Shown one piece after another: positions 18,267 through 27,276 of a DNA stretch of 64,000 bases. The notes beneath the pieces were generated by a model. It had not been told where the DNA came from. It did not search any database and was given only the letters and a program-made list of their open reading frames with translations. Every line of letters begins with the position of its first letter. The stretch's first letter is position 1. Origin of the DNA: Bacteroidetes bacterium HLUCCA01 (lineage in GTDB: Bacteria; Bacteroidota; Rhodothermia; Balneolales; HLUCCA01); contig LIHN01000021.1 of assembly GCA_001314545.1 (NCBI GenBank), positions 1 to 64,000 of the forward strand. Direction: 5' to 3'. The translations under genes and the position numbers were made by a program.

Positions 18267-18740
18267 ATGATCAAGCACCCCGCTATTCTCCTGATTGCAG
18301 GCACCCTGACCCTGGCAATCCTCCTTCCGGCCTGTATCAGCAACACCTATGAAAAAGAAGTAGTGGAAGTTGCCGGTCCCGGACTGGCCACCCAGATGAA
18401 CAGTATTCAGCACTGGTCGCACAAACTCGGCCTTTCTGTGGAAGCGGAAAATATGGAGCTGACCGATTTCTACCTGCACGAGCTGGAGGAAGCCGCAGAA
18501 TTCCTGATAGAAACCGTGGAGGAGTACGATGGGTACCCGATAGCAGAACTGACTCAGGTTAAACTGGTACCCGGTCTGGAGGCCCTGGAAGCAGCCGTGG
18601 ATTCGGGCGAATGGGAACAGATACGGCGCGATTATACCGGTCTGGTGGCTTCTTGTAACAGCTGCCATACCGCAACCGACCATGGTTATATTGTGATTAC
18701 CGAAGGCTACGGCAATAACCCGTTCAACCAGGAGTTTTAG
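18267..18740 (+). CDS. c-type cytochrome lipoprotein
   Basis: A 157-aa protein with a lipoprotein signal (IAGTLTLAILLPAC, lipid-modified Cys23) and a single heme-c motif CNSCH at residues 130-134 near the C terminus. The middle is helical and acidic, suggesting a four-helix cytochrome c'-like or cytochrome b562-like fold in which CxxCH near the C terminus is typical; this fold call is an inference. It would sit on the periplasmic face of a membrane and carry or sense electrons. I chose ATG at 18267 because the signal peptide starts there; an upstream in-frame ATG at 18120 adds 49 residues unlike any leader. It is divergent from hemN. Confidence 0.8.
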   Translation: MIKHPAILLIAGTLTLAILLPACISNTYEKEVVEVAGPGLATQMNSIQHWSHKLGLSVEAENMELTDFYLHELEEAAEFLIETVEEYDGYPIAELTQVKLVPGLEALEAAVDSGEWEQIRRDYTGLVASCNSCHTATDHGYIVITEGYGNNPFNQEF

Positions 18741-18898
18741 ATCGATACCTGCAGCTGATCAGATGCTGAGCGTGGTTTAAACACATTGCACCGGTGCTAC
18801 AGAAGACAGACCGTATCGCAACGACCTGAGGACCTGGTATGGATTTACAAGACCATCGCTGCATCGGGGTAGCCAGCCCGGGACCGGTTATAAAACGA

Positions 18899-19720
18899 CT
18901 ACTCCGATTCCGGATCGTTCAGCACCTCACGCATATCCTGAATATGCATGCCGATTTCGTTGCGCACTTCAAAGATCCGTTCATGCAAACTGCGGTAATC
19001 AACCAGTCGCATAAATTGCCGATTTCGGAGTCCGGGAAGTAGTTCGAGAATACGGTTGGCACTATTGAGAGCACGCTTACAGTAGGCGATATTCCCGCCA
19101 AGTACATCCAGGTCGTATCCGAAGGCAAACCCGCCGGCAATCTTGGTACCCAGATTCACGGTTTCAGTGACCAGCTCAATGAAATACAAATCCTGCTCGC
19201 GTTCCGGAACCAGTTCGGCCAGCTTGAGCATTTCGGCAGCCAGCATACGTGATTCTTCGTAAATCTGGTTGTACTCATCGGCGTCAAAGAGGTCGTCATC
19301 CTGAAGGTCTGCCATTTCCTGAACCCACATCGATTCGGAAATGCCATCGTTTTCAAGGGCCTGGCGATCAGCGTGGCTCAGACTTTTTTTCCATTCCTCA
19401 CCATCGTCCATATCCTCAGCATCGTCCCCCTCCTCGCCGCTCATGAAGAAGTCGTCCAGCTCATCATCTTCATCGTCTTCCCAGTCGTCATCGTCATCCG
19501 GGAAATACGCATCTTCGAACATGAGCTCATCTTCAATGTAGGCATCGATGGCGTCTAACTTGGATGGATATTTTTTCAGGAAGCGGGCCCAGCGGGGCAT
19601 GTCTTCCCCGAGGTTGCTTTCAATGAAAGACCGAAGTGCTTCGCTTTTCTGTTCCATTTCGGTAAGATGAGCCTCCCACTGGAATTCATCCCAGATTTCG
19701 TCATCTTCGTATGAACGCAT
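18899..19720 (-). CDS. conserved-looking acidic protein of unknown function
   Basis: 273 residues with no domain I recognise. The first 75 residues look helical (MRSYEDDEIWDEFQWEAHL and on). They are followed by a very acidic low-complexity run (about 74-110, mostly Asp and Glu) and then a helical C-terminal half with ordered hydrophobic spacing (MLAAEMLKLAELVPEREQDLYF, KIAGGFAFGYDLDVLGGNIAYCKRALNSANRILELLPGLR split over several helices). There is no signal peptide or membrane segment. It follows the purine nucleoside phosphorylase gene but is separated from it by a terminator. Cytosolic and probably alpha-helical; no function proposed. Confidence 0.75.
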   Translation of the reverse strand: MRSYEDDEIWDEFQWEAHLTEMEQKSEALRSFIESNLGEDMPRWARFLKKYPSKLDAIDAYIEDELMFEDAYFPDDDDDWEDDEDDELDDFFMSGEEGDDAEDMDDGEEWKKSLSHADRQALENDGISESMWVQEMADLQDDDLFDADEYNQIYEESRMLAAEMLKLAELVPEREQDLYFIELVTETVNLGTKIAGGFAFGYDLDVLGGNIAYCKRALNSANRILELLPGLRNRQFMRLVDYRSLHERIFEVRNEIGMHIQDMREVLNDPESE

Positions 19721-19754
19721 AGCGTTGGTTCCTCAGGCAGTTTGGCTGTATAAA

Positions 19755-19783
19755 AAAAGGCCGGTGTTTAACGCCGACCTTTT
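19755..19783 (-). terminator. terminator after the purine nucleoside phosphorylase gene
   Basis: On the minus strand AAAGG-T-CGG pairs with CCG-GCCTTT, followed by a run of seven T. It separates the phosphorylase operon from the acidic protein gene. Confidence 0.75.
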
Positions 19784-19791
19784 AAAGATAC

Positions 19792-20628
19792 TCAGAGTCG
19801 CTCAAGAGTGCCAATCATAACTTTGGTCATCTTGGGCTCGGCCATATCGGCCGCCTCCAGAATGTGCTTCATGTCAACGGGTTCAAGCGCATCCGGGAAA
19901 CATTCATCGGTAATTACAGAGATGCCAAGGGTTTTCATGCCCATGTGCACGGCAGCGATGACTTCCGGCACGGTACTCATACCTACCACATCACCGCCGA
20001 TCTGACGCAGAAACCGGTATTCGGCTTTGGTTTCCAGGTTCGGACCGGTTACGGCTACGTAAACACCGTGATGCATTTTAATGGCGTTATCAAGGGCAAC
20101 CTGGTCGGCCAGGTCGATGAGGCTGCGGGTGTAGGGTTCGCTCATGTCCGGAAAGCGCACACCCAGGTCATTGTCGTTGGCCCCGATGAGGGGATTATCG
20201 CCCAGCAGATTGATATGATCGGTGATACACATGATGTCACCCCTGCGGAAATTGGGGTTCATCCCGCCGCAGGCATTGGAGACCAGCAAGGTATGGGCGC
20301 CGTTGGATTGCAGCACACGCAGCGGGAATACAATCTGCTGCATGGTGTAGCCCTCATAATAATGAAACCGACCCTGCATGGCTACTACCGTTTTACCGCC
20401 AAGTTTGCCGAAGAGGAGTCTGCCGGCATGACTTTCTACCGTGGAAACGGGAAAATGGGGGATGTCTGCGTAGGATATGGAGGTTTCGACGTCAATTTGT
20501 TCAGCCAGCCGACCAAGGCCGGTACCCAGAATGATTACGTATTCTGGTCGGGACTGTGTTTTTTCCTGTATAAACGAAAGCGCTTCGGAACGCTTGGCCC
20601 GGAACTGGGCAACGGTTTCTAAATGCAT
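19792..20628 (-). CDS. punA: purine nucleoside phosphorylase (trimeric PNP-I type)
   Basis: A 278-aa enzyme that phosphorolyses inosine and guanosine to the base and (deoxy)ribose 1-phosphate in purine salvage. The phosphate loop [13 protein letters not shown], the phosphate/purine segment [16 protein letters not shown], the motif GRFHYYEGY and the signature [24 protein letters not shown] are all present, as are [11 protein letters not shown] and the base-contacting [12 protein letters not shown]. The length fits the trimeric class (about 270-290) rather than the hexameric DeoD class. It lies 17 bases after a DivIVA-domain gene in the same direction and is probably co-transcribed with it. Confidence 0.93.
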   Translation of the reverse strand: MHLETVAQFRAKRSEALSFIQEKTQSRPEYVIILGTGLGRLAEQIDVETSISYADIPHFPVSTVESHAGRLLFGKLGGKTVVAMQGRFHYYEGYTMQQIVFPLRVLQSNGAHTLLVSNACGGMNPNFRRGDIMCITDHINLLGDNPLIGANDNDLGVRFPDMSEPYTRSLIDLADQVALDNAIKMHHGVYVAVTGPNLETKAEYRFLRQIGGDVVGMSTVPEVIAAVHMGMKTLGISVITDECFPDALEPVDMKHILEAADMAEPKMTKVMIGTLERL

Positions 20629-20645
20629 GTAAACTAATTTGGTTG

Positions 20646-21266
20646 TTATTCAATTTTGTCCAGAAAGTCGTCGAGGTCATCAGCGTCGGGAATAACAAAA
20701 GCGGTTGAGCTGTCCTGGTGGTCAGATGATGCGGGCTTTTGCCGGGGTTCCGGGGCGTTGGCTGCAGCCGCATCGGCCTCGGCTTCCTCGTCGCGGTTCA
20801 GGGTAAATATACCACCTTCATCTTTGGAAAACCCGCTGAGCGATTCCTGCGCCAGATCCAGGTAAGAACGCATACCACGGATGATTTCCTCCCGACGGTC
20901 CAGCAGGGTGCGGATATTCTGGCGGATTTCGTGGCGCTGCTGGCGGGCCTTGCCAACAATGGCCTCGGCGTCCATTTCGGCTTTCTCAATGCGGTTGCGG
21001 GCTTCTTTTTTGGCACCGGCAATGCGTTGATCGGCATTTTCTTTGGCAGTCTGCAGGGTTTCATGCAGGGCCTGCTCCACCCGCTCGTAGTGGCGGAGCT
21101 TGTCTTTCAGCTGATCAATTTCGCGGGTCAGGTCTTTATTGCGCGCTACCATGTACTCCCATTCGGTGGAAAGTACATTCAGGAAGGCTTTCACTTCGCC
21201 GACATCATAGCCTCGCAGTGATTTTTCGAACTGTTGTTGCTTGATTTCAAGTGCGGTGAGTTTCAT
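20646..21266 (-). CDS. DivIVA-domain coiled-coil protein
   Basis: A 206-aa protein whose first 60 residues match the DivIVA/GpsB lipid-binding domain ([30 protein letters not shown], then a coiled coil). Residues 30-140 are a long coiled coil, and the C-terminal 60 residues are acidic, Ala/Asp/Ser-rich and probably disordered. DivIVA-type proteins bind curved membrane at poles or division sites and recruit partners. It is widespread in this phylum, and its exact role is unknown. It lies between two small membrane coiled-coil genes and punA, all in one direction. Confidence 0.88.
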   Translation of the reverse strand: MKLTALEIKQQQFEKSLRGYDVGEVKAFLNVLSTEWEYMVARNKDLTREIDQLKDKLRHYERVEQALHETLQTAKENADQRIAGAKKEARNRIEKAEMDAEAIVGKARQQRHEIRQNIRTLLDRREEIIRGMRSYLDLAQESLSGFSKDEGGIFTLNRDEEAEADAAAANAPEPRQKPASSDHQDSSTAFVIPDADDLDDFLDKIE

Positions 21267-21370
21267 ACGTAGCGCCTGGGATTGGTGAATATCAGTTAAA
21301 AATACAACCGTTTACCGGATGTTGCTAAGCTAACGCAATTTAGAGCCCTGCCGTATGTATAGCAACCGAA

Positions 21371-21721
21371 TTACTGCCCGCGAAGCTGATTTCGCAGCAC
21401 ACCGGTGGATTCATCACGGTCTGCCTGCGTATTGCCCGACCAATCTTCCGGTTCGCCCGGGTATTCGCCAAGTTTGCCGGCAGCATCCACCCTATCCTCA
21501 TCGGTGACCAGCGCCTCCAGGGTTTGCAGTCGTTTTTCAACACGGACTTTGTATTGGGTAAACTCATCGCGACTGACAACGCCGTTTTCGGAGAGCTTGT
21601 TGCGTGAACGCGTATCAATCCAGTAGCGGATCAGGCTGAAAAACCCATGAAACAGAAACCCGGCGAAGGCCAGTCCGCCAACCACACTGACCAGAGCTAT
21701 TATAACTTCTCCCGGTTCCAT
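21371..21721 (-). CDS. small membrane protein with coiled coil (unknown)
   Basis: A 116-aa protein: one N-terminal membrane segment (IIALVSVVGGLAFAGFLFHG, residues 6-25), a basic RYWIDTRSRNK, a coiled coil (QYKVRVEKRLQTLEALVTDE) and a polar tail. The layout resembles its upstream neighbour and, loosely, PspB of the phage-shock system (one membrane helix followed by an ER-x-x-LE-x-I coil). I do not recognise a specific family. It starts three bases after the stop of the 106-aa gene, so the two are translationally linked. Confidence 0.75.
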   Translation of the reverse strand: MEPGEVIIALVSVVGGLAFAGFLFHGFFSLIRYWIDTRSRNKLSENGVVSRDEFTQYKVRVEKRLQTLEALVTDEDRVDAAGKLGEYPGEPEDWSGNTQADRDESTGVLRNQLRGQ

Positions 21722-21724
21722 AGG

Positions 21725-22045
21725 TTATCGCGTCCTTTTTCGTGCAAGTTGATTCACGAGGCGCTCGTTGAGCTCTTCTGCGTCGGTTTCATCGTGAATA
21801 TCCATACCCGAGTCAAAGGAAGCACTCTTGCGGCTGAACTCGTCCGGGTCGCTGGCAGCGATGGTTTCCAGATTACGTACTCGCTTGCGTAGCGCCTCGA
21901 TTTCAACGTTGTAACGCTGCTCCAGCTCCTGAAGTTTGGGCTCAATACCCATGCCGGTTTTGGCCATGGCTTTGTAGCGTTGCTTAAACACCTCTCCAAT
22001 TACAGCAGCCGTCAGAAATATGGCGAGAAAAGTCCACATACTCAT
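21725..22045 (-). CDS. small membrane protein, PspB-like layout
   Basis: A 106-aa protein with a membrane helix at residues 4-17 (WTFLAIFLTAAVIG), then a coiled coil (LQELEQRYNVEIEALRKRVRNLETIAAS) and a polar, acidic-then-basic tail. The single helix plus an R-x-x-x-LE coil is the PspB pattern, but the match is by layout only. It is the first gene of a run continuing with the 116-aa protein and, after about 100 bp, the DivIVA-domain gene. Starts at ATG 22045 or 22039 (MSM) are equally possible. Confidence 0.75.
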   Translation of the reverse strand: MSMWTFLAIFLTAAVIGEVFKQRYKAMAKTGMGIEPKLQELEQRYNVEIEALRKRVRNLETIAASDPDEFSRKSASFDSGMDIHDETDAEELNERLVNQLARKRTR

Positions 22046-22235
22046 ACTCGTACAATTTGAAGTTTTAGATTACTGCAACACACATAGTACGAAAATATCT
22101 GCTTTGTGTTTAGTCGGTTTTTCAGGTGACGCCGAAACTGCAGGCATCTGCAGACAGGTCTTACGCGCCGGGAGATGCATTTACCTGAATCGGGGAAACA
22201 CACAAGTGAAGGGCCGTTCACATTGAGTACATTTT

Positions 22236-22946
22236 TTACTCGGTATTGCGGGCACCAAAAAGGGCTGATCCCACACGTACCATGGTAGATCCTTCCTGAA
22301 TGGCCACGTCCAGGTCGCCGGACATGCCCATCGACAAATGCTCCAGTTGTACAGCACCCTCGTTATTTTTCGCGTGCAGATCACGCAATTCACGAAGCAG
22401 CCGGAACTGAGGTCGTATCAGCTCGGGGTCTTCTTCAAGAGAAGCCATGCCCATCAGTCCGCGTATGACCACATGCTGCATCCCCCGCGATGCCTCCAGT
22501 ATGGCCTTGAGATCTTCGGGCTCACAGCCACTTTTCTGATCTTCTTCACTGATATTGATCTGTATGAGCACGTTGATAACCCGATTGAACTCGGCAGCAC
22601 GTTTTTCAATCTCTTTGAGTGTCTTTAGTTTGGGAACCGAGTGAATCCAGTTGACCCGCGGAGCCATGTATTTGACCTTGTTGGACTGCAATGCCCCGAT
22701 CATATGCCAGACGGCATCGTCCGGTCCATCCTCCATTTTTGGAACCAGCTCCTGTACCTTGTTTTCACCAAAATGTACCTGCCCGGCCGCGTGGGCCTGC
22801 AGTATGGCTTCCAGGGGCTTGGTTTTGCTCACAGCCACCAGCAGAATATCGGCCGGATTCCGGCCACAGCCTACCGCACTGTTTCGGATTTCAGTGAGAA
22901 CACGATCAAGTTGCGCAGGTATGTCTGGATTATGACTGACAGGCAT
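22236..22946 (-). CDS. YggS/PLPBP-family pyridoxal-phosphate homeostasis protein
   Basis: A 236-aa PLP-binding protein of the YggS (PROSC) family, a single-domain TIM barrel that buffers cellular PLP rather than catalysing a known reaction. The Lys that holds PLP is in LLVAVSKTKP. It is followed by FGENKVQEL, WHMIGALQSNKVKY, VLIQINISEEDQKSGC, LMGMASLEEDP and the phosphate-binding end LSMGMSGDLDVAIQEGSTMVRVG-x-ALFG. I chose ATG at 22946 (PVSHNPDIP) because the 18 residues from an upstream in-frame ATG at 23000 are not family-like. It is divergent from the Nif3-like gene. Confidence 0.93.
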   Translation of the reverse strand: MPVSHNPDIPAQLDRVLTEIRNSAVGCGRNPADILLVAVSKTKPLEAILQAHAAGQVHFGENKVQELVPKMEDGPDDAVWHMIGALQSNKVKYMAPRVNWIHSVPKLKTLKEIEKRAAEFNRVINVLIQINISEEDQKSGCEPEDLKAILEASRGMQHVVIRGLMGMASLEEDPELIRPQFRLLRELRDLHAKNNEGAVQLEHLSMGMSGDLDVAIQEGSTMVRVGSALFGARNTE

Positions 22947-23130
22947 GTGTCTTTTTTCTTTACGTTCTGATATAAATACCGTATTTTTCTCCACTGTCAA
23001 AGAAACGAAGCGGAATTTTGAACACGATTTCTTTCCATTCCCAATTTACGAAAAAACTTGCCCTATTCAGGCGAGAACTTGATTTTCTCTGTCAATGCTC
23101 AGCTAACCATGAGGTGAAGCAGCACAAGCA

Positions 23131-23934
23131 ATGAGCAATACAGCAGTCCATCATATTTCTGAATTCTTTGAACACTGGGCGCCCTTCTCTACCCAGGCAG
23201 AATATGACAACGCTGGTCTGCTACTAGGATCCCAACATCAGCTCATTACCGGCATCCTTACCTGTCTGGATGTTACCGATGCCGTTGTGGATGAGGCCAT
23301 CAGCAAAAACTGCAACCTTATTGTTGCCCACCATCCTGTCATTTTCCGGAAACTGGCCCGCATTAGTCCGGATACCCCCCAGGGAGCACTCATTTACAAG
23401 TTGATTCAGGCAAATATTGCCGTACTTGCGGTTCACACAAATCTGGATGCCGCCCAAAATGGCGTTTCCTTTGTGCTGGCCGACCTGCTGGGAGTACGAA
23501 ACCCTGAAATCCTGGCCCCTGCTGACGCTTCAGGTACAACCGGATTCGGCGTAATTGGCCAGCTCGATGAACCCGTTACACGTGAAGATCTGCTCAACCG
23601 TATTTGCTCCGTCCTGCAGACTCCCGCGGTGCGTTATGCCGATAATTTTAAGGATGACCAGCTTTCTACCGTAGCCGTATGCGGTGGCAGTGGGGTGAGC
23701 CTCGCCCGGGAAGCACGCAAAGCCGGAGCCCAGGCCTACATAACCGCCGATATTAAGTATCACGATTATTTCGATACCGGGATGGTACTGGTGGATGCCG
23801 GTCATTATGAGACTGAGGTCCCAATCGTTGCGCACATGGCCCGTCAGATTTCCCGAAAATTCCCGGACCTGGTCATTAACCCCACCGAAACGGTCACCAA
23901 TCCCATGCAGGTCCACATCGCTGCAAAAAATTAA
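23131..23934 (+). CDS. Nif3-like dinuclear metal centre protein (YbgI family)
   Basis: A 267-aa member of the Nif3/DUF34 family, which forms hexameric rings with two metal ions per subunit. Metal ligands are visible in AEYDNAGLLLGS (start), NLIVAHHPVIF (double His), AVHTNLDAA and the C-terminal DAGHYETE. GTP cyclohydrolase-related or metal-chaperone roles have been suggested for the family; none is established here. It is followed by the CT398-like coiled-coil gene 33 bp later, a pair found together in many genomes and probably one operon. Confidence 0.93.
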   Translation: MSNTAVHHISEFFEHWAPFSTQAEYDNAGLLLGSQHQLITGILTCLDVTDAVVDEAISKNCNLIVAHHPVIFRKLARISPDTPQGALIYKLIQANIAVLAVHTNLDAAQNGVSFVLADLLGVRNPEILAPADASGTTGFGVIGQLDEPVTREDLLNRICSVLQTPAVRYADNFKDDQLSTVAVCGGSGVSLAREARKAGAQAYITADIKYHDYFDTGMVLVDAGHYETEVPIVAHMARQISRKFPDLVINPTETVTNPMQVHIAAKN

Positions 23935-23967
23935 GTACAGAAAACCCAACCATCAGCACACCACCCC

Positions 23968-24702
23968 ATGAAAGAAATATTACAGAATCTCGCCAACCTC
24001 CAGTATATCGACTCACGTATTGATGAGCTGTCAAGGCTGCGCGGCGATCTGCCGGAGGAAATCCTGGAACTGGAGCATGAAATCGACCGTGCTACATCCA
24101 TTATCAACAGGTTGGAAGCCCAGGAGATGGAGCTCACTCAGGAGCGAAAAAATCTGGAACTCGACCTGCAGGACTCAGCGGCACTCATCGAGAAGTATGA
24201 AACCCAGCAGATGACCGTTCGCAACAACCGCGAGTACGATGCGCTCACCAAAGAGATTGAGTCGCAGAAGCAGGCTACCGATAATGGCCGGTCACGTCTG
24301 GAGGAAATCGCGATTATTCTGGAAGAGTCGTCCCGTAAAATGACCGATCTAAAGGCGGAACTGGCTGACCTGGAAGAGACGTACACCAGCAAGAAATCGA
24401 ACCTCACCGAAGTTGTGGAAAAAACACGCAATGAAGAAGATGAGCTGCTGAAAGTGCGCGAGGAAGCCAAAGCCAAGGTTGATACCCGATATCTGCGCAG
24501 TTATGAGCGACTTCGCAACGGGCTGCACAACGGCATTGCCGTGGTGGCTATGGAGAAAGGCGCCTGTCTGGGGATGATGCTGCCTCCGCAGGTTCAGAAT
24601 GAGGTTCGGAAAATGAACAAAGTCATTATCGATGAGAACTCGGGACGCATTGTGATCGATCCGGAGTTTTTCGAAAACGCCAGGGCTCAGTTCAAGTTCT
24701 GA
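23968..24702 (+). CDS. CT398-type coiled-coil protein with a degenerate zinc ribbon
   Basis: A 244-aa protein: a long antiparallel coiled coil (residues 1-185, including NNREYDALTKEIE) followed by the conserved C-terminal ribbon region (GIAVVAMEKGACLGMMLPPQVQNEV and DENSGRIVIDPEF read in two parts). In the family the ribbon has two CxxC pairs near CSGC-x-x-x-LPPQ and CENCGRIL. Here only one Cys remains (GACLGM) and the second pair reads DENSG, so zinc cannot be held in the usual way. The family is linked to secretion or flagellar export in other bacteria but its function is unknown. It lies downstream of the Nif3-like gene. Confidence 0.85.
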   Translation: MKEILQNLANLQYIDSRIDELSRLRGDLPEEILELEHEIDRATSIINRLEAQEMELTQERKNLELDLQDSAALIEKYETQQMTVRNNREYDALTKEIESQKQATDNGRSRLEEIAIILEESSRKMTDLKAELADLEETYTSKKSNLTEVVEKTRNEEDELLKVREEAKAKVDTRYLRSYERLRNGLHNGIAVVAMEKGACLGMMLPPQVQNEVRKMNKVIIDENSGRIVIDPEFFENARAQFKF

Positions 24703-24730
24703 CGGCAGGACCGGAAGACCTTACAGCAGC

Positions 24731-26272
24731 CTAAGCTGTTGTATCCCCGGCTCCGAACAGGTTTACTTTCGTAGAATGGGAGTCTGTTCGGGGCAATACT
24801 ACGGCCGTGTTACGCATCATCTGGATATAAAAACGGATCATGTCTGCGTAATTGTCGATGGTAATACGCTCGTTGGTTCCGTGTACGCGGTCCAGATCAC
24901 TGGCATCACTTCGGATAGGCAGAAAGCGGTAGATATTTTTGGTCAGATGGGTGTAATGCCGGGCATCCGTAGCCCCTACCATCAACGAGGGTGAAACCGA
25001 TACATCGTTGAAGACCTGCCGGATGGAGACCTTCAACAGCTTGTAGTACTTACAGTTGGTATCGGAAACCGGGGAAGGCTCAATGTAACCATCCAGTTTT
25101 CTGATTTTAATTCGGGGATCTTCCACCGTTTTGCGGACGTGCGCAATAACTTTTTCGATGGTATCATGCGGATGCACCCTGAAATTGACCACGGCTTTGG
25201 CCTGGGTCGGGATGAGATTCTCTTTGATACCGGAATCGAATATGGTGGTGGCGGTGGTGGTACGCATCGCCGCATTGGTAGCCGGTTCGGCAGAAAGACG
25301 ATTTTGAAACAGCTTACGGAACAGCCACAGGTTGGCAATGGCTGAGCGGTAGGGAATGGGCAAACGCGGCGCCATGGTTTCGAAGGTGCTGCGCATGATT
25401 CCGCTCAGGTGACCTGCCATGGGATTGGACTCGAGCTTATGAATGGCACCGCTGAGAATACCGATGGATGTCACCCCCTGCGGCACCGATGAGTGCCCCC
25501 CTTCGGATTCAACACTGAGTTCCAGACTCAGATAGCCTTTCTCTGCAATGGCTACCAGTGCAACCGGTTCCTGCTTCTGAGACAACAGATTATGGGCAAT
25601 TACCAGTCCTTCGTCCAGCAGGTAGTCTAACTCAACGCCCCGGCGTTCAAGTACTTCGGCAATTTTCATGGCACCCTCGATGCCGTCAACCTCTTCGTCG
25701 TGACCGAATGCCAGGTAGATAGTCCGGGCAGGTTTGTATCCGTGTTCCAGCAGCCACTCAACCGCTTCGAGCAGCCCCATTACCCCGCACTGGACATCCA
25801 TCGTGCCTCTGCCATACACATGGGTATCGGTGATGTGCCCGGAAAAAGGTGGATATTCCCAGTCGCCCTCGGTACCCGGCTCCACCGGAACCACATCCAG
25901 GTGGGAGGTAAACATGACCGGCTTAAGTTTCTCATCATTGCCCTGCCAGGTGTAGAGCAAACTGAACTCGTTGATAACCTCACGTTTGAGATGCTGGTGT
26001 ACACGGGGGAAGGACTCCTGGATGAAGGCATGCTGCCTGCGGAATTCATCGGCATTGAAACCATGCTGATCCTGTGTGGAGACAGTCTTGAACTGGATGG
26101 CCTGGCTGAGTCTTTGGACGGCTCCTTGTATGTCGAGTCCGCTGAAACTTACGTCACGGGGTGTTCGGGCTTTCTGGGTAAACATGATGGTGCGTGTAAG
26201 CACAACGAGTCCGACCCCGAGGAGTGTGACCAATAACAGGTAAAAGGAATATTCGAGTGAGGTAATAATCAA
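24731..26272 (-). CDS. membrane-anchored M20 peptidase (carboxypeptidase S / PM20D1-like)
   Basis: A zinc M20 peptidase of about 513 aa. Metal and catalytic motifs are TSHLDVVPVEPG, then YGRGTMDVQ (bridging Asp), GHDEEVDG (Glu base and ligand) and a C-terminal TDARHY (His ligand), the CPS1/PM20D1 pattern. The dimerisation domain lies between. The start is uncertain: a TTG at 26272 gives an N-terminal membrane anchor (YSFYLLLVTLLGVGLVVL), whereas the first in-frame ATG after the anchor is at 26185 and would lose it. An ATG at 26431 would run into the oppositely oriented RNase P RNA gene, so I reject it. It cleaves or condenses N-acyl amino acids or dipeptides. Confidence 0.85.
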   Translation of the reverse strand: MIITSLEYSFYLLLVTLLGVGLVVLTRTIMFTQKARTPRDVSFSGLDIQGAVQRLSQAIQFKTVSTQDQHGFNADEFRRQHAFIQESFPRVHQHLKREVINEFSLLYTWQGNDEKLKPVMFTSHLDVVPVEPGTEGDWEYPPFSGHITDTHVYGRGTMDVQCGVMGLLEAVEWLLEHGYKPARTIYLAFGHDEEVDGIEGAMKIAEVLERRGVELDYLLDEGLVIAHNLLSQKQEPVALVAIAEKGYLSLELSVESEGGHSSVPQGVTSIGILSGAIHKLESNPMAGHLSGIMRSTFETMAPRLPIPYRSAIANLWLFRKLFQNRLSAEPATNAAMRTTTATTIFDSGIKENLIPTQAKAVVNFRVHPHDTIEKVIAHVRKTVEDPRIKIRKLDGYIEPSPVSDTNCKYYKLLKVSIRQVFNDVSVSPSLMVGATDARHYTHLTKNIYRFLPIRSDASDLDRVHGTNERITIDNYADMIRFYIQMMRNTAVVLPRTDSHSTKVNLFGAGDTTA

Positions 26273-26375
26273 AGTAAGGACAGATGACTGATAACAATGC
26301 GGTAATATAAAGTTTTCGCTGACCTGAGTCACTACAGATTTTACGTAACATAGAGGCAGTATTCGTACCTTTAGA

Positions 26376-26743
26376 CCAGGGCGTCGCCGGGTGATCGCTG
26401 CATAGCAGTATGCAGAGGAAAGTCCGGACACCTACGGACACCGTGCTTCCTAACGGGAAGGGTCCTTCAGTAAGGATACAGCCAGTGCAACAGAAAGTAT
26501 ACCGCCCGGACTTCGGTCCGGGTAAGGGTGAAATGGTGAGGTAAGAGCTCACCGTCCCGGATGGTGACATTCGGGTGCAGGGTAAACCTCACGGGGTGCA
26601 AGATCAAGCAGGCAGTATGTGCAGTCCGTCGCAACGCTGCCGGGTAGATCGCACGACCGTACCGGTGACGGTGCGGCCAGATAAATGATCACCATCCGGA
26701 TGCGAATCCGGATACAGAATCCGGCTTACAGGCGGCGCCCGCC
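26376..26743 (+). ncRNA. rnpB: RNase P RNA (bacterial class A)
   Basis: Helix P1 is a 10-bp pairing between GGGCGTCGCC (26379-26388) and GGCGGCGCCC (26731-26740). The universally conserved GAGGAAAGTCCGGAC follows near 26413, with ACAGAAA-type and GGTAAACC core elements inside, and AGAATCCGGCTTACAGG near the 3' end completes P4. This is the catalytic RNA that trims tRNA 5' ends. It converges on smpB, and the P1 3' strand runs into CCCGCCTTTTTT, which serves as a terminator. Confidence 0.95.
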
Positions 26744-26759
26744 TTTTTTCCGGGACTTG

Positions 26760-27227
26760 CTATCCCCTGGCTTGTTTCAAGCGGCGGTCAATCTCCCTGC
26801 GGGCATCTTTTTCAGCCAGTGAGGCTCGCTTATCAAACATTTTCTTGCCCCGGGCCAGACCGATTTCAATTTTGGCCTTGCCTTTCTTGAAGTACAGGGC
26901 AAGAGGAACCAGGGTATAGCCTTTCTGCGTGATGGCCCGGTCAATTTTCTCGATTTCCTCTTTATTCAGCAGCAGCTTGCGGGTTCTGCGTTCATCATGG
27001 TTATTGTACGAACCCTGCTCGAAGTGCTTGATGTAGAAGTCTTTCAGAAAGATTTCACCGTTGTTCATGTACGCAAATGAATCCACAAAAGAGCAGTTAC
27101 CCTGCCGCAGACTTTTGACCTCTGTACCCTGCAGCACAAGCCCTGCTTCCCACGTTTTATCAATGTGGAAGTCGTGACGTGCTTTTCGGTTTTGCACAGA
27201 GACCGTCTTTTTGGCGGATTCGGCCAT
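26760..27227 (-). CDS. smpB: SsrA-binding protein (SmpB)
   Basis: A 155-aa oligonucleotide-binding-fold protein that carries tmRNA to stalled ribosomes. The family run is present: QNRKARHDFHIDKTWEAGL, LQGTEVKSLRQGNCSFVDSF, then NNHDERRTRKLLLNK and the basic C-terminal tail KKMFDKRASLAEKDARREIDR that enters the empty mRNA channel. The length is standard. It ends 17 bases from rnpB, in the convergent direction. Confidence 0.96.
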   Translation of the reverse strand: MAESAKKTVSVQNRKARHDFHIDKTWEAGLVLQGTEVKSLRQGNCSFVDSFAYMNNGEIFLKDFYIKHFEQGSYNNHDERRTRKLLLNKEEIEKIDRAITQKGYTLVPLALYFKKGKAKIEIGLARGKKMFDKRASLAEKDARREIDRRLKQARG

Positions 27228-27276
27228 ATCGTCCTGATGGTTGGTGGTGAAGCTGCAGCTGTAGGGTCAGGCGGGT

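Noticed and set aside
26273-26431. N-terminal extension of the M20 peptidase to an ATG at 26431
   Set aside because: It would run into the 5' end of the oppositely oriented RNase P RNA gene and encodes no signal or family-like sequence.
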